A DNA stretch of 64,000 bases from Rhizobium bangladeshense (GTDB lineage: Bacteria; Pseudomonadota; Alphaproteobacteria; Rhizobiales; Rhizobiaceae), in assembly GCF_001662075.1 (NCBI RefSeq), contig NZ_LYPL01000003.1:62001-126000 (forward strand), read 5' to 3'. The notes under the pieces are model-generated. The model was not told the origin of the DNA, made no database searches, and worked only from the letters and a program-made list of their open reading frames with translations. A program made the position numbers and the translations under genes. Of the stretch, positions 26,629-34,313 are shown piece by piece; position 1 is the stretch's first letter, and every line of letters starts with the position of its first letter.

Positions 26629-26838
26629 ATGGCGCAAGCAAGCACCTGGAATATCCTACAGACCCTTTCCGCATTCAAGTCGCGCCGGCGCAGAGATGCA
26701 AACCACGAACATGCCCTCCGGGAATTGAAACGATTCCCATCGCACCTGCTGGCCGATTGCCAGCGTGAAGAGTTGCCTTTGCCGAGGGTAGCCGCTCGGC
26801 CGAATCGCCACCTGAGGATCGTGGAATCGCGCGCGTAA
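26629..26838 (+). CDS. DUF1127-like small basic protein
   Basis: A 69-residue protein with an arginine-rich helix (FKSRRRRDANHEHALRELKRF) resembling the DUF1127 core, in which Arg-rich segments precede a short LLADxG-type motif; here it reads HLLADCQ. A near-perfect AAAGGAGG ribosome site precedes the ATG by 7 bp, indicating strong translation. It is divergent from the LysR gene. DUF1127 peptides often bind RNA or tune metabolism; the assignment is by similarity of pattern only. Confidence 0.6.
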   Translation: MAQASTWNILQTLSAFKSRRRRDANHEHALRELKRFPSHLLADCQREELPLPRVAARPNRHLRIVESRA

Positions 26839-26985
26839 TGTGCGCAGCCGAAGTTTTCGGATCTCGGCGCAAGGTCACGACAGCTGTCGAAACACCCGCC
26901 CGTCAAAAGGTTTCCACCCCCATTGATCCAACCTGACCCTGGCGCCAAGATGTCGTGACCTCGGATGCCTGATCCGCGAAGGCGA

Positions 26986-27594
26986 TCACATCCCGCCCAT
27001 GAGCTTGAAGGCGATGATCCACATGGTCGCAGCGACCAGTGTTTCCAGCATCCGCCAGGCCGACGGCTTCGAGAAGATCGGCCGGAGCCAGGTCGCGCCA
27101 TATCCGAGGGAAAAGAAAAACAGGAAGGAACCGGTCACGGCGCCTGCGGCAAAGGAAGGCTCCTGTCCCGGATAACGCGTCGAGATCGTGCCGAGAAGCA
27201 CCACCGTGTCGAGGTAGACGTGCGGATTGAGCCAGGTGAGCGCGAGGCAGGTCGCAAGCGTCTGTCTGAAGCTTGCCGTTTTGGCCTCGGCGGCCGCGAG
27301 AGCGGCGTTCGACCGCAAGGCGGAATAGAGGCTTTTTGCGCCATACCACGCGAGAAACGCGGCTCCTCCGTAACGCATGACCGGATCCAGCCAGGGCATC
27401 AGCCTGGCGATCTGCTGCAGGCTGGTGACACCGAGCACGATCAGCACGGCGTCGGATAGCGCGCATGCGAGGCAGACGGCAAAGACATGCTCATTGCGCA
27501 GGCCCTGGCGGAGAATGAAAGCATTCTGAGCGCCGATTGCGACAATCAGGCTGAGGCCCATTATCAGGCCGGTAAAATAGATTGAAAAATTCAT
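26986..27594 (-). CDS. LysE/ArgO-family amino acid exporter
   Basis: A 202-residue inner-membrane protein with about six hydrophobic segments. The N-terminal GLSLIVAIGAQNAFILRQGL is the LysE/ArgO signature, and TWLNPHVYLDTVVLLGTI is the second. It exports basic amino acids such as lysine or arginine. It is divergent from an ArgP/LysG-type LysR gene 100 bp away, the usual arrangement for lysine/arginine-induced export. Confidence 0.92.
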   Translation of the reverse strand: MNFSIYFTGLIMGLSLIVAIGAQNAFILRQGLRNEHVFAVCLACALSDAVLIVLGVTSLQQIARLMPWLDPVMRYGGAAFLAWYGAKSLYSALRSNAALAAAEAKTASFRQTLATCLALTWLNPHVYLDTVVLLGTISTRYPGQEPSFAAGAVTGSFLFFFSLGYGATWLRPIFSKPSAWRMLETLVAATMWIIAFKLMGGM

Positions 27595-27648
27595 CGCTTC
27601 TGCAATCGCCTTTCGCTTCGACGGGACTTCGCTATCGCGGCGAAGAGA

Positions 27649-27672
27649 ATTAGGCTAATTAATCTGCCTAAT
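27649..27672. promoter_or_regulatory. dyad operator between exporter and ArgP-type regulator genes
   Basis: ATTAGGC (27649-27655) and GCCTAAT (27666-27672) are perfect inverted arms separated by 10 AT-rich bases, with further AATTA repeats alongside. Its position in the divergent promoter and its T-N11-A character suit a LysR-family regulator, presumably the adjacent one. Confidence 0.65.
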
Positions 27673-27694
27673 CTCAATTAAGCAGCGCTAATCC

Positions 27695-28633
27695 ATGCTT
27701 GACTACTCCGCCCTCCGTGCCGTCGCGACTGTCGTCCAGACAGGCAGCTTCGAACGCGCCGCGACCGTGTTGAACGTCACCCCTTCGGCCGTTTCGCAGC
27801 GCGTCAAGCAGCTCGAGGAGCGTCTCGGCGTTGTGCTCGTCGTTAGAGGCACGCCGTGCATCGCGACCGAAAAGGGAGAATGGTTGTGCCGCCATATGGA
27901 AAACGTCGGCATGCTCGAAGCCGAGCTCTTCGGCCATCTGCCCGCGCTCGTTGATCCCGGCGAGCCACGCCAGAGGGTGACGCTTCAGGTCGCCACCAAT
28001 GCCGACAGTCTCGGCACCTGGTTCGTGGAAGCGATGTCGACCTTCGCCAGAAACTCCTCCTATCTGTTGAATATCGCCGTCGACGATCAGGATCACACCG
28101 CCGAATGGCTGCAGCGCGGCCGCGTGATCGCGGCCGTCACCAGCCTGGAAAAACCGATAAGGGGCTGCCGGCGTTTCGCGCTTGGCGTTCTGCGCTATCA
28201 TGCGACGGCAACGCCCGATTTCGTCGCCCGTAACTTTCCGCAGGGTGTGACCGCCGAGGCAATCCGCAACGCCCCGGCTCTGACCTTCAGCCAGAAGGAC
28301 AGGCTGCAGAGCACCTGGGTCCGCCAGACCTTCGGACGCGATCTCGACTATCCCACCCATTGGCTCCCCTCGCCGCAAAGCTTTGTCGAGGCAACCCTGT
28401 CAGGCATGGGATGGGGAATGAACCCGACTCAACTGACCCGCGAGCATCTGGCGTCGGGACGACTGGTCGAACTGATTGCCGACACCCCCCTCGATGTTCC
28501 CCTGTTCTGGCAGATAAACCGCTTTGCCGCCGATCGACTGGCGGAGCTGACGCGCGAAGTCATCAGCGTGGCAGGGCGCAATCTCGGAAAAGACAGATCG
28601 AAAACCAATCCCCCGGCGTTTGATCGCGCCTAA
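27695..28633 (+). CDS. ArgP/LysG-type LysR regulator of the LysE exporter
   Basis: A 312-residue LysR regulator. The N-terminus MLDYSALRAVATVVQTGSFERAA and ...TPSAVSQRVKQLEERLGVVLV matches ArgP/LysG, and the family-typical NADSLGTWF segment occurs at about residues 104-112. It is expected to turn on the divergent LysE-type exporter in response to lysine or arginine. The assignment rests on sequence and on the divergent pairing. Confidence 0.9.
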   Translation: MLDYSALRAVATVVQTGSFERAATVLNVTPSAVSQRVKQLEERLGVVLVVRGTPCIATEKGEWLCRHMENVGMLEAELFGHLPALVDPGEPRQRVTLQVATNADSLGTWFVEAMSTFARNSSYLLNIAVDDQDHTAEWLQRGRVIAAVTSLEKPIRGCRRFALGVLRYHATATPDFVARNFPQGVTAEAIRNAPALTFSQKDRLQSTWVRQTFGRDLDYPTHWLPSPQSFVEATLSGMGWGMNPTQLTREHLASGRLVELIADTPLDVPLFWQINRFAADRLAELTREVISVAGRNLGKDRSKTNPPAFDRA

Positions 28634-28652
28634 GAAAGTATTTCGATCACAC

Positions 28653-29028
28653 CTAAGCCTTACGGCTGCCGAATTCGCTGGTTTCATCGAAATTCTTCGT
28701 GCCGATGCGTTCGCTCTCGCCGGAGATTTCCCCAGGAGCTGCGGCAGCGGGCTTCGACGAGGCCGGTGCCTGGCCCTTGCCGCTCGGTCGCTTCGATCTT
28801 GGCGATCTTCGCTTCCAGCGTCTCGATCGATTTCTCGATTGTCGCCTTCTCTCGCTCGTCATACGTCTGCGACAGAGCCGCTTGCTTTTGGGCAAGCTGC
28901 GCTTCGAGAGAGGAAAGGTCATCCGACGGACTGGAAGACGAGGTTGAAGCGCGGCTGAACTCAAAACGGTGGATGCAGAACTGGAAATTCCGCTGACCGT
29001 GAACATGAATTTCGATGATGAATGTCAC
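28653..29028 (-). pseudogene. frameshifted coiled-coil protein gene
   Basis: The reading frame begins MTFIIEIHVHGQRNFQF and continues into a charged coiled coil (SSLEAQLAQKQAALSQTYDE, then IEKSIETLEAKIAKIEATER). Near 28775-28800 the sensible protein sequence jumps to another frame that ends ISGESERIGTKNFDE...GSRKA at a TAG (28653-28655). A single-base indel in the short GC-rich stretch would explain this. The intact protein would have about 124 residues. No function is known; this may be a real mutation or a sequencing error. Confidence 0.65.
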
Positions 29029-29132
29029 CTTCTAAGCCGCGGGTGGTAAAGGCTCCATAAATAAAGGACCTAACAGTACCAATTATGACGATGATTGGCT
29101 GCGCTTCCCCGGTTGCCGCCTTTGCACCGTCT

Positions 29133-29615
29133 CTATGCGATGGCGATGATCTCCAGCTCATGGCCACCCACCTCCACGGCATCGCCGGCAGCCTTGCCCA
29201 TCAAAAGCCGCGCCACCGGCGAGACGTAGGAAATCGATCCAGCCTTCGGCTCTGCCTCGTCCTCTCCGACGATCCGATAAGTTTGCACGCGCCCATCGTC
29301 GCGGCGGAAGGTCACCGTGCTGCCGAAGGCAACCACGTCGGCTGACGTAGGGTCAGGCATCAGTTGGGCGGTGCGAAGTCTTGCCGCTAAGTAGCGAAGA
29401 TCACGCAAAGGATTGGCAGTCTGCCGTCGCCGTTCATTCACATCTTCAATGATGCTCGCCGCATCATAGGCCTCACGCGCCTGCTGGAATTGCAGTTCGA
29501 GAGCCTTCAGCCCCGCTTCCGTAACGAGATTCGGGTGCGGCGAAACCGGACGGTCGGGCAATAGGGTTTCCGACGCGGTTTCGAAACTCTCTTCTTTGGT
29601 AAAGGCAACGGCCAA
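29133..29615 (-). CDS. GreA/GreB-family transcription factor
   Basis: A 160-residue protein. The C-terminal domain (from about residue 95) matches the Gre C-terminal fold: VVAFGSTVTFRRDDGR, then YVSPVARLLMGKAAGDAVEV. The N-terminal half forms a helical region as in the Gre coiled coil, but an acidic tip is not obvious. It could rescue backtracked RNA polymerase or, like Rnk-type relatives, simply bind it. It is distinct from the housekeeping GreA, which is more conserved. Confidence 0.85.
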   Translation of the reverse strand: MAVAFTKEESFETASETLLPDRPVSPHPNLVTEAGLKALELQFQQAREAYDAASIIEDVNERRRQTANPLRDLRYLAARLRTAQLMPDPTSADVVAFGSTVTFRRDDGRVQTYRIVGEDEAEPKAGSISYVSPVARLLMGKAAGDAVEVGGHELEIIAIA

Positions 29616-29855
29616 TCAAGAACTCCATGTCAGGCGCAGTGCGCCGATCACTAACAGGGCGCCTGCGCCCCCTATTCTGAGACTATACATACACCGACTG
29701 CGGACGAACCGCCAATCTTGCCCATCGGTAGCCGCTTTCCCCGCCACGACATCGGGAACGTCCTGCCGCGCATAGCGTTTATCGCCGCATAACGCACAGG
29801 AGGATCGAATGCCCGGCGAATGGCGATATGTCTTCGACAAGGACTGGAGCGAAAC

Positions 29856-30572
29856 ATGCCTTCGTTCCTGACGGATAGCATGCCGCTGACACCGAGCTGG
29901 TGGGATATTGCCGCACGGATCGCACTGACGGTGATCGCCGGCGGCCTTATCGGCCTCGACCGAGAGCGCGGCGGCCATGCGGCCGGCTTCAGGACGACCA
30001 TCCTGGTGGCGCTTGCCGCCTGCCTGGCAATGGTCCAGGCCAATCTCCTTCTATCAACCTACGGGAAAACCTTCAGCTACTTCACGCAGATGGACGTATT
30101 GCGCTTCCCCCTTGGCGTCCTGACGGGCGTTGGCTTCCTCGGCGGCGGAGCGATCCTCAGGCGCGGCGACATGATGACCGGCGTCACCACGGCGGCGACC
30201 CTGTGGTTCATGACGGTGGTCGGCCTCTGCTTCGGTGGTGGCCAGATTGTCACCGGAACCGTGGCGACGGTTGTCGCCTTCATCGTCCTGTCGCCGATGA
30301 AGCGCCTGGACGCCTGGCTGACCTGCGAACGCAAGGCGACGCTCGTCATCCACAGCTCCGAAGTCGATGTGCCCGACTTGTCGGCGGTGCTGAACCCCTT
30401 GGGATGCCGTGCCCTCTTTGTTGCATACGGGCCGACGAGCGATGGCCGAACAGGCGTGACCTTCGAGCTCCGATGGATGGCAGACGACCGCGAGGCGTCA
30501 TCCCGGGCGATTTTGAACGCACTTTCCGACCATGCTGTCGCGGGTTTCTCGATGCAATCGACGACGAACTGA
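29856..30572 (+). CDS. mgtC: MgtC/SapB-family membrane protein
   Basis: A 238-residue protein with four or five N-terminal membrane segments and a soluble C-terminal domain. The family motifs are GGLIGLDRERGGHAAGFRTT (residues 29-48), VGFLGGGAILR and the VTTAATLWF segment. MgtC proteins help growth at low magnesium and inside hosts, probably by modulating the F-type ATPase or ion transport. The ATG at 29856 was preferred over one at 29820 because GGAGC lies just upstream. It is a single gene. Confidence 0.9.
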   Translation: MPSFLTDSMPLTPSWWDIAARIALTVIAGGLIGLDRERGGHAAGFRTTILVALAACLAMVQANLLLSTYGKTFSYFTQMDVLRFPLGVLTGVGFLGGGAILRRGDMMTGVTTAATLWFMTVVGLCFGGGQIVTGTVATVVAFIVLSPMKRLDAWLTCERKATLVIHSSEVDVPDLSAVLNPLGCRALFVAYGPTSDGRTGVTFELRWMADDREASSRAILNALSDHAVAGFSMQSTTN

Positions 30573-30589
30573 GATTCCGGACGGTCTTC

Positions 30590-30775
30590 CTATTTGGAGG
30601 CGTGCTCGGGCTTGCCCTTTCTCTTGGTCGAGGCGAATTCTTCCAGTTGCTTTTCGCTCATGGACTCGATCATCTGTTTCGAAGCGCCCTTCAGTTCCTT
30701 CTTGGGCGTCTCGCCGCGCTTGGCCGAGAGTGCGGCGCCTGCCGCCTTCTGTTGGGCCTTGGACTTGGCTGGCAT
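30590..30775 (-). CDS. DUF3008 small basic protein
   Basis: A 61-residue lysine-rich protein beginning MPAKSKAQQKAAGAALSAKR and ending in a KRKGKPEHASK tail, the pattern of the DUF3008 family. Starting here (ATG at 30775) matches the family; an upstream GGAGG is at the right distance. Small proteins of this type are often stress- or stationary-phase induced; the function is unknown. It is followed upstream by two other small stress-type genes on the same strand. Confidence 0.8.
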   Translation of the reverse strand: MPAKSKAQQKAAGAALSAKRGETPKKELKGASKQMIESMSEKQLEEFASTKRKGKPEHASK

Positions 30776-30807
30776 ATCGAAACCTCCTTCTGCTTGGGGT
30801 GAGGCCC

Positions 30808-31017
30808 TCAACGCTTGCTGAGTTTGGCGGGCCTGTGCGCGGCCCGCTTTCCCGATTTATCGCTTTCGACGATATATTGCGGCTTCTCCGCCGAGGCCTT
30901 CACCTCGTGGCCCCTGATCTTCGTCGGGCTGCTCTGCTTCTTGACCACCTTGCCCTCGGTCTTTCCCTGGCTAGTAGTCCAGTCTACCTAGTCGCCCTTG
31001 TTCAATTGCTTCGGCAT
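30808..31017 (-). pseudogene. DUF2945 gene interrupted by an amber codon at codon 10
   Basis: The frame begins MPKQLNKGD, then has TAG at 30988-30990, then continues without further stops as VDWTTSQGKTEGKVVKKQ, GHEVKASAEKPQYIVESD and GKRAAHRPAKLSKR to TGA (30808-30810). Read through, this is a full 69-residue DUF2945 (TUDOR-like, hypervirulence-associated) protein. Only the one codon, normally His or Glu/Gln in relatives, is a stop. The rest is intact, so the mutation is recent, suppressed, or a base-call error. Confidence 0.8.
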
Positions 31018-31164
31018 GGGCGGGCTCCTTTACAAGCGACGGCCTGCAGGCCGCGGCCGAACGCAGCGACGCGCGTCTTTTCAGACGCGCGAAGACGCTG
31101 TAACTCTTTGAATTGCTGCAGTTATCCCTCAATCGGTTCCGATCCCAGGGATATGCAGCCGCTG

Positions 31165-31398
31165 TCAGTTGATCGTCGCCCATTGGCTGCGGACATCCCG
31201 GGCGTTCTTGGACAAATGAACATGGGCATCCACGTGATCGACCCAATCGAGAGGAATCAGGTGATGCTTGCCGTCTTCGGAGTCGGTCTTGGTCAACTTG
31301 ATGCGCGTAGGACCGTCGAGATGATCGACCGTGCCGACATGGGTACCATCAGCAGCCCGCACTTCCATATGTTCACGGATCTGATCTGCGGAAATCAT
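31165..31398 (-). CDS. DUF2171 small protein
   Basis: A 77-residue protein: MISADQIREHMEVRAADGTH, then VGTVDHLDGPTRIKLTK and HLIPLDWVDHVDAHVHL, the PRC-barrel-like pattern of DUF2171. The ATG at 31398 is preceded by a perfect AAGGAGG. Function unknown; it clusters with DUF3008 and DUF2945 genes, a common grouping of small general-stress genes in rhizobia. Confidence 0.85.
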   Translation of the reverse strand: MISADQIREHMEVRAADGTHVGTVDHLDGPTRIKLTKTDSEDGKHHLIPLDWVDHVDAHVHLSKNARDVRSQWATIN

Positions 31399-31582
31399 TG
31401 TTGCCTCCTTTGCATCATTGTCAGTTACCAGACGGCAACGATGCGGCGCAGACTTGGTTCCAAAGCTTCTTGCCCCATGCGTCGGAGACACCTGTTGTTC
31501 GACCGCCCGTCCGGCGCGGCGTCGTCGTCACCCCTCGCCGCATTTGATGGTGCATTATTTTCTTTAGAATGGAGGGAGTACT

Positions 31583-31642
31583 ATGGGCCAGGTTCTACGC
31601 GGGAAAGAGCCCTGGCTGAGCGTCCGCAGACGAAAGATATGA
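31583..31642 (+). pseudogene. possible 5' remnant of a transposase gene
   Basis: An ATG with a strong GGAGGGAG ribosome site opens a 19-codon frame starting MGQVLRG. Transposases of one common rhizobial IS type begin MGQVLHG, so this could be the leftover start of an insertion sequence. The likeness covers only seven residues and is from memory. Confidence 0.3.
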
Positions 31643-31698
31643 TTTCGAGCGCACTCCCGCCGCATCTGCTCCCGTTGAGGATGGACGTTCGCTGCAGG

Positions 31699-32379
31699 TC
31701 AGCGTCCAAGGCTGCCAGCGGCGGCGATGATCTCCGCCGCGGTCGGGAAGATGCAGAGGCTGTTTGGCCCGTCGAGCGCTTCGATTTGTGCCCAGCCGAT
31801 AGTGCCGTTCGCATCGACCAGGAAGTGCCCGACAAGCTGAGTAGCGTGCTTCTCGAATATTGCCTTATCGGCTTCATCAAGCTCGAAGCGGTCCTTGGCA
31901 TTGAGGATCGTGTTGGCTTCCATCGGCTGCAGCGGTTCTGGCAGCTCGCCCGTCGGGTTGATGCGTGCCGCTTGGAATTGCGCCATCGTTGCGCCATATG
32001 GCCATTCGGGCTGTTCGCTGCTCCCGTCGGGCAAGAACTCTGCATGCGGCACGCCGTAGGCGCGATGGGTGCGGCAGCCAGGGTCGCACAGAAGCGTTAC
32101 CGGCGTCGGCCGGTGGCGGAAATACAGGCGGGCGCGTTCCACCGGCGTGTTGATAACGGCCACCGTCTCCAGCCCGGCGGCGTGCAGGGACGGCTGCTCG
32201 CTTGCGAGCTGTTCTACCTGACGCCGGCAAAACGGGCAGTGCAGCCCGCGAAAGAAGCCGATCAAGAACGGGCGACCGCTCAAGTCGGCGAGCGAGACCG
32301 TTCCGTCGAAGTTGGCAGTGGCCAGCGTGAACGCGGGCGCGGAATCTCCAGGCTGCAGCGGGCGCTTCTGGTCTGCCAT
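31699..32379 (-). CDS. peroxiredoxin (AhpC/TSA family)
   Basis: A 226-residue thioredoxin-fold protein. LQPGDSAPAFTLATANFDG leads into the core, and the peroxidatic site reads FRGLHCPFCRRQV, a CxxC motif at about residues 50-53. The C-terminal part (VGHFLVDANGTIGWAQIE) is also typical. It would reduce peroxides in the cytoplasm, using an external thiol donor. The ATG at 32379 has an AAGGAAT ribosome site 6 bp upstream; an in-frame GTG or ATG further upstream would add unlikely residues. Confidence 0.88.
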   Translation of the reverse strand: MADQKRPLQPGDSAPAFTLATANFDGTVSLADLSGRPFLIGFFRGLHCPFCRRQVEQLASEQPSLHAAGLETVAVINTPVERARLYFRHRPTPVTLLCDPGCRTHRAYGVPHAEFLPDGSSEQPEWPYGATMAQFQAARINPTGELPEPLQPMEANTILNAKDRFELDEADKAIFEKHATQLVGHFLVDANGTIGWAQIEALDGPNSLCIFPTAAEIIAAAGSLGR

Positions 32380-32668
32380 GGAATAATTCCTTTTTCGTAT
32401 TGTCCAGGTGAACGACCTAAATTCAACTGTATCACTTGTCGCAAGAAGGCCAAGCGCTCGATGTTGAGTGCGGTTCGGCATGCCATTCGCCGCTCCGACC
32501 GTTGTCAAAGCTACCCCCGGGGGACGTATCGGGATCATTCAAAATCGTTGATGTTATCCATAAACTCTATTCGTTTGAATGATGGGTTCCCGAAGCCCAT
32601 ATTAGCAGCATGGACAAGGACGAACCTCCCATCGCGACCATGTCCTGGCTCAAGAAAGGAACCGAAAA

Positions 32669-32869
32669 ATGACCACGCTCACCTATCGGGGTGGTGGCAA
32701 GACCCTCACCTCCAGCGAAGGCCGCTTCGATCTGGGCCATTATGCCCACAAGCTCGTGCTCGCCTGGACCCGCTGGCAGACTGCCCGCGAAATCGAAGCC
32801 ATGCCGTTCGACGTCCGCAAGGATATCGGCTGGCCGAGCACCGACGACAGCAAACACCGGACTATGTAA
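32669..32869 (+). CDS. small DUF1127-like protein
   Basis: A 66-residue protein with WTRWQTAREIEAMPFDVRKD followed by IGWP, a version of the DUF1127 signature (basic helix, then RxDIG). An AAAGGAA ribosome site precedes the ATG, and a good intrinsic terminator follows the stop by 27 bp, so this is a complete single-gene unit. The function is unknown. Confidence 0.72.
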   Translation: MTTLTYRGGGKTLTSSEGRFDLGHYAHKLVLAWTRWQTAREIEAMPFDVRKDIGWPSTDDSKHRTM

Positions 32870-32896
32870 TGAATGCGACATTCCTCCTGAGATGAG

Positions 32897-32930
32897 GGCG
32901 GCGTCTGCATCTTGCAACGCCGCCTTTTTC
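32897..32930 (+). terminator. intrinsic terminator of the small DUF1127-like gene
   Basis: Stem GGCGGCGT (32897-32904) pairs exactly with ACGCCGCC (32917-32924), loop of 12 bases, followed by TTTTTC. Confidence 0.88.
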
Positions 32931-33150
32931 GTGTCCGCCATCTCGTTTCCGATTGCACTTTAGCCGCTGAATTTCGGCTGGTTGTGAGATTTCTTCCACG
33001 CCGCCAGCGCCCTCGCCCGGGACTTGACCGGTCAAATCGCGGTCGATGTCGCATATTTGTCTTCCCGGCCGCATTTTTCCATGCCAGTGTCGCTTTCAGG
33101 ACATCGGCGCGACGCATTCCGCGCAACGAATATGTCATCGTCCCTCGAGC

Positions 33151-34182
33151 ATGGATTTCGCTATGAACAGGATGCAGATCAAGAAGCGTTCACTGGTCTT
33201 CTTTATGGTACCGCAATTCACCATGCTGCCCTTCTCGGCCGCCGTGGACACCTTGCGCATCGCCAATCGCATGCTCGGCTATCAGGCCTATACCTGGCGG
33301 CTCGCCTCCCTCGACGGGGAAAAAGTCTATTCCTCCTGCGGCATCGGCGTTGAGGCGAATTCCTCGCTCGCCGAGGAGCGCCGCCATCTCGGCGGCGAAA
33401 ACCGGCCGGGCATGGTGCTCGTCTGTTCCGGCATCGATGTCGAGCAGTTCAACAACAAATCGGTCAATGCCTGGCTGCGCGAATGCTACAATCGCGGCGT
33501 TGCCGTCGGCAGCCTCTGTACGGGCGCGCATGTGCTGGCCCAGGCCGGGCTCTTGAACGGCAAGCGTTGCGCCATCCATTGGGAAAACCTGCCGGGCTTC
33601 TCCGAAGCCTTCCCACAGGCGGAGGTCTATGCCGATCTCTACGAGATTGACGGCAATCTCTATACCTGCGCCGGCGGCACTGCCTCGCTCGACATGATGC
33701 TGAACCTCGTCGGCGAGGATTTCGGCGAGAGTCTCGTCAACCGCATCTGCGAGCAGCACCTGACCGATCGCGTGCGCAATCCGCACGACCGTCAGCGCCT
33801 GCCGTTGCGCGCCCGCCTCGGCGTGCAGAATGCCAAGGTGCTGTCGATCATCGAGCTGATGGAAGGCAATCTGGCCGAGCCGCTGTCGCTGATCGAGATC
33901 GCCGACGGCGCCGGCCTCTCGCGGCGCCAGATCGAACGGCTGTTCCGCCAGGAGATGGGCCGCTCGCCCGCCCGCTACTATCTCGAAATCCGCCTCGATC
34001 GCGCCCGCCACCTGCTGGTGCAATCCTCGATGCCCGTCGTCGAAGTCGCCGTCGCCTGCGGCTTCGTCTCGGCCTCGCATTTCTCCAAGTGTTATCGCGA
34101 ACTCTACCATCGCTCGCCGCAGCAGGAGCGCGCCGAGCGCAAGATGACCATGGCGACGGCAAGGCAGGCGGTCGCCGCCTGA
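33151..34182 (+). CDS. GlxA-type AraC regulator with amidotransferase-like domain
   Basis: A 343-residue regulator: residues 15-190 form a DJ-1/PfpI-like domain (VCSGIDVEQF, then VAVGSLCTGAHVLAQAGLL) and the C-terminal 100 residues are an AraC double helix-turn-helix (IADGAGLSRRQIERLFRQEM, then ACGFVSASHFSKCYRE). Relatives control arginine, carnitine or glycine betaine catabolism (ArgR, CdhR, GbdR). The start could be 33151 or the ATG at 33163. The neighbours do not identify the target. Confidence 0.85.
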   Translation: MDFAMNRMQIKKRSLVFFMVPQFTMLPFSAAVDTLRIANRMLGYQAYTWRLASLDGEKVYSSCGIGVEANSSLAEERRHLGGENRPGMVLVCSGIDVEQFNNKSVNAWLRECYNRGVAVGSLCTGAHVLAQAGLLNGKRCAIHWENLPGFSEAFPQAEVYADLYEIDGNLYTCAGGTASLDMMLNLVGEDFGESLVNRICEQHLTDRVRNPHDRQRLPLRARLGVQNAKVLSIIELMEGNLAEPLSLIEIADGAGLSRRQIERLFRQEMGRSPARYYLEIRLDRARHLLVQSSMPVVEVAVACGFVSASHFSKCYRELYHRSPQQERAERKMTMATARQAVAA

Positions 34183-34215
34183 GGTGGCCGCAACACAAGA
34201 AGCTGACCATTCCCT

Positions 34216-34293
34216 CGTCATGCTCGGCCTGTGCCGAGAATCTACCGCGGGTTGATAGGGCAGAAGATCCTCGGCACAAGGCCGAGGATGACG
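34216..34293. repeat. extragenic palindrome, second RIME/REP-like copy
   Basis: CGTCATGCTCGGCCTGTGCC and GAGAATCT on the left are matched by AGATCCTCGGCACAAGGC and CGAGGATGACG on the right. It is the same type as 9119-9197 and sits between the ends of two convergent genes. Confidence 0.75.
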
Positions 34294-34313
34294 ACCAGTG
34301 GCGACGGCCCACC

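Noticed and set aside
30532..32895. A plus-strand frame of 787 codons over several small minus-strand genes
   Set aside because: It crosses DUF3008, DUF2945, DUF2171 and peroxiredoxin genes in antisense; those genes have ribosome sites and family matches.
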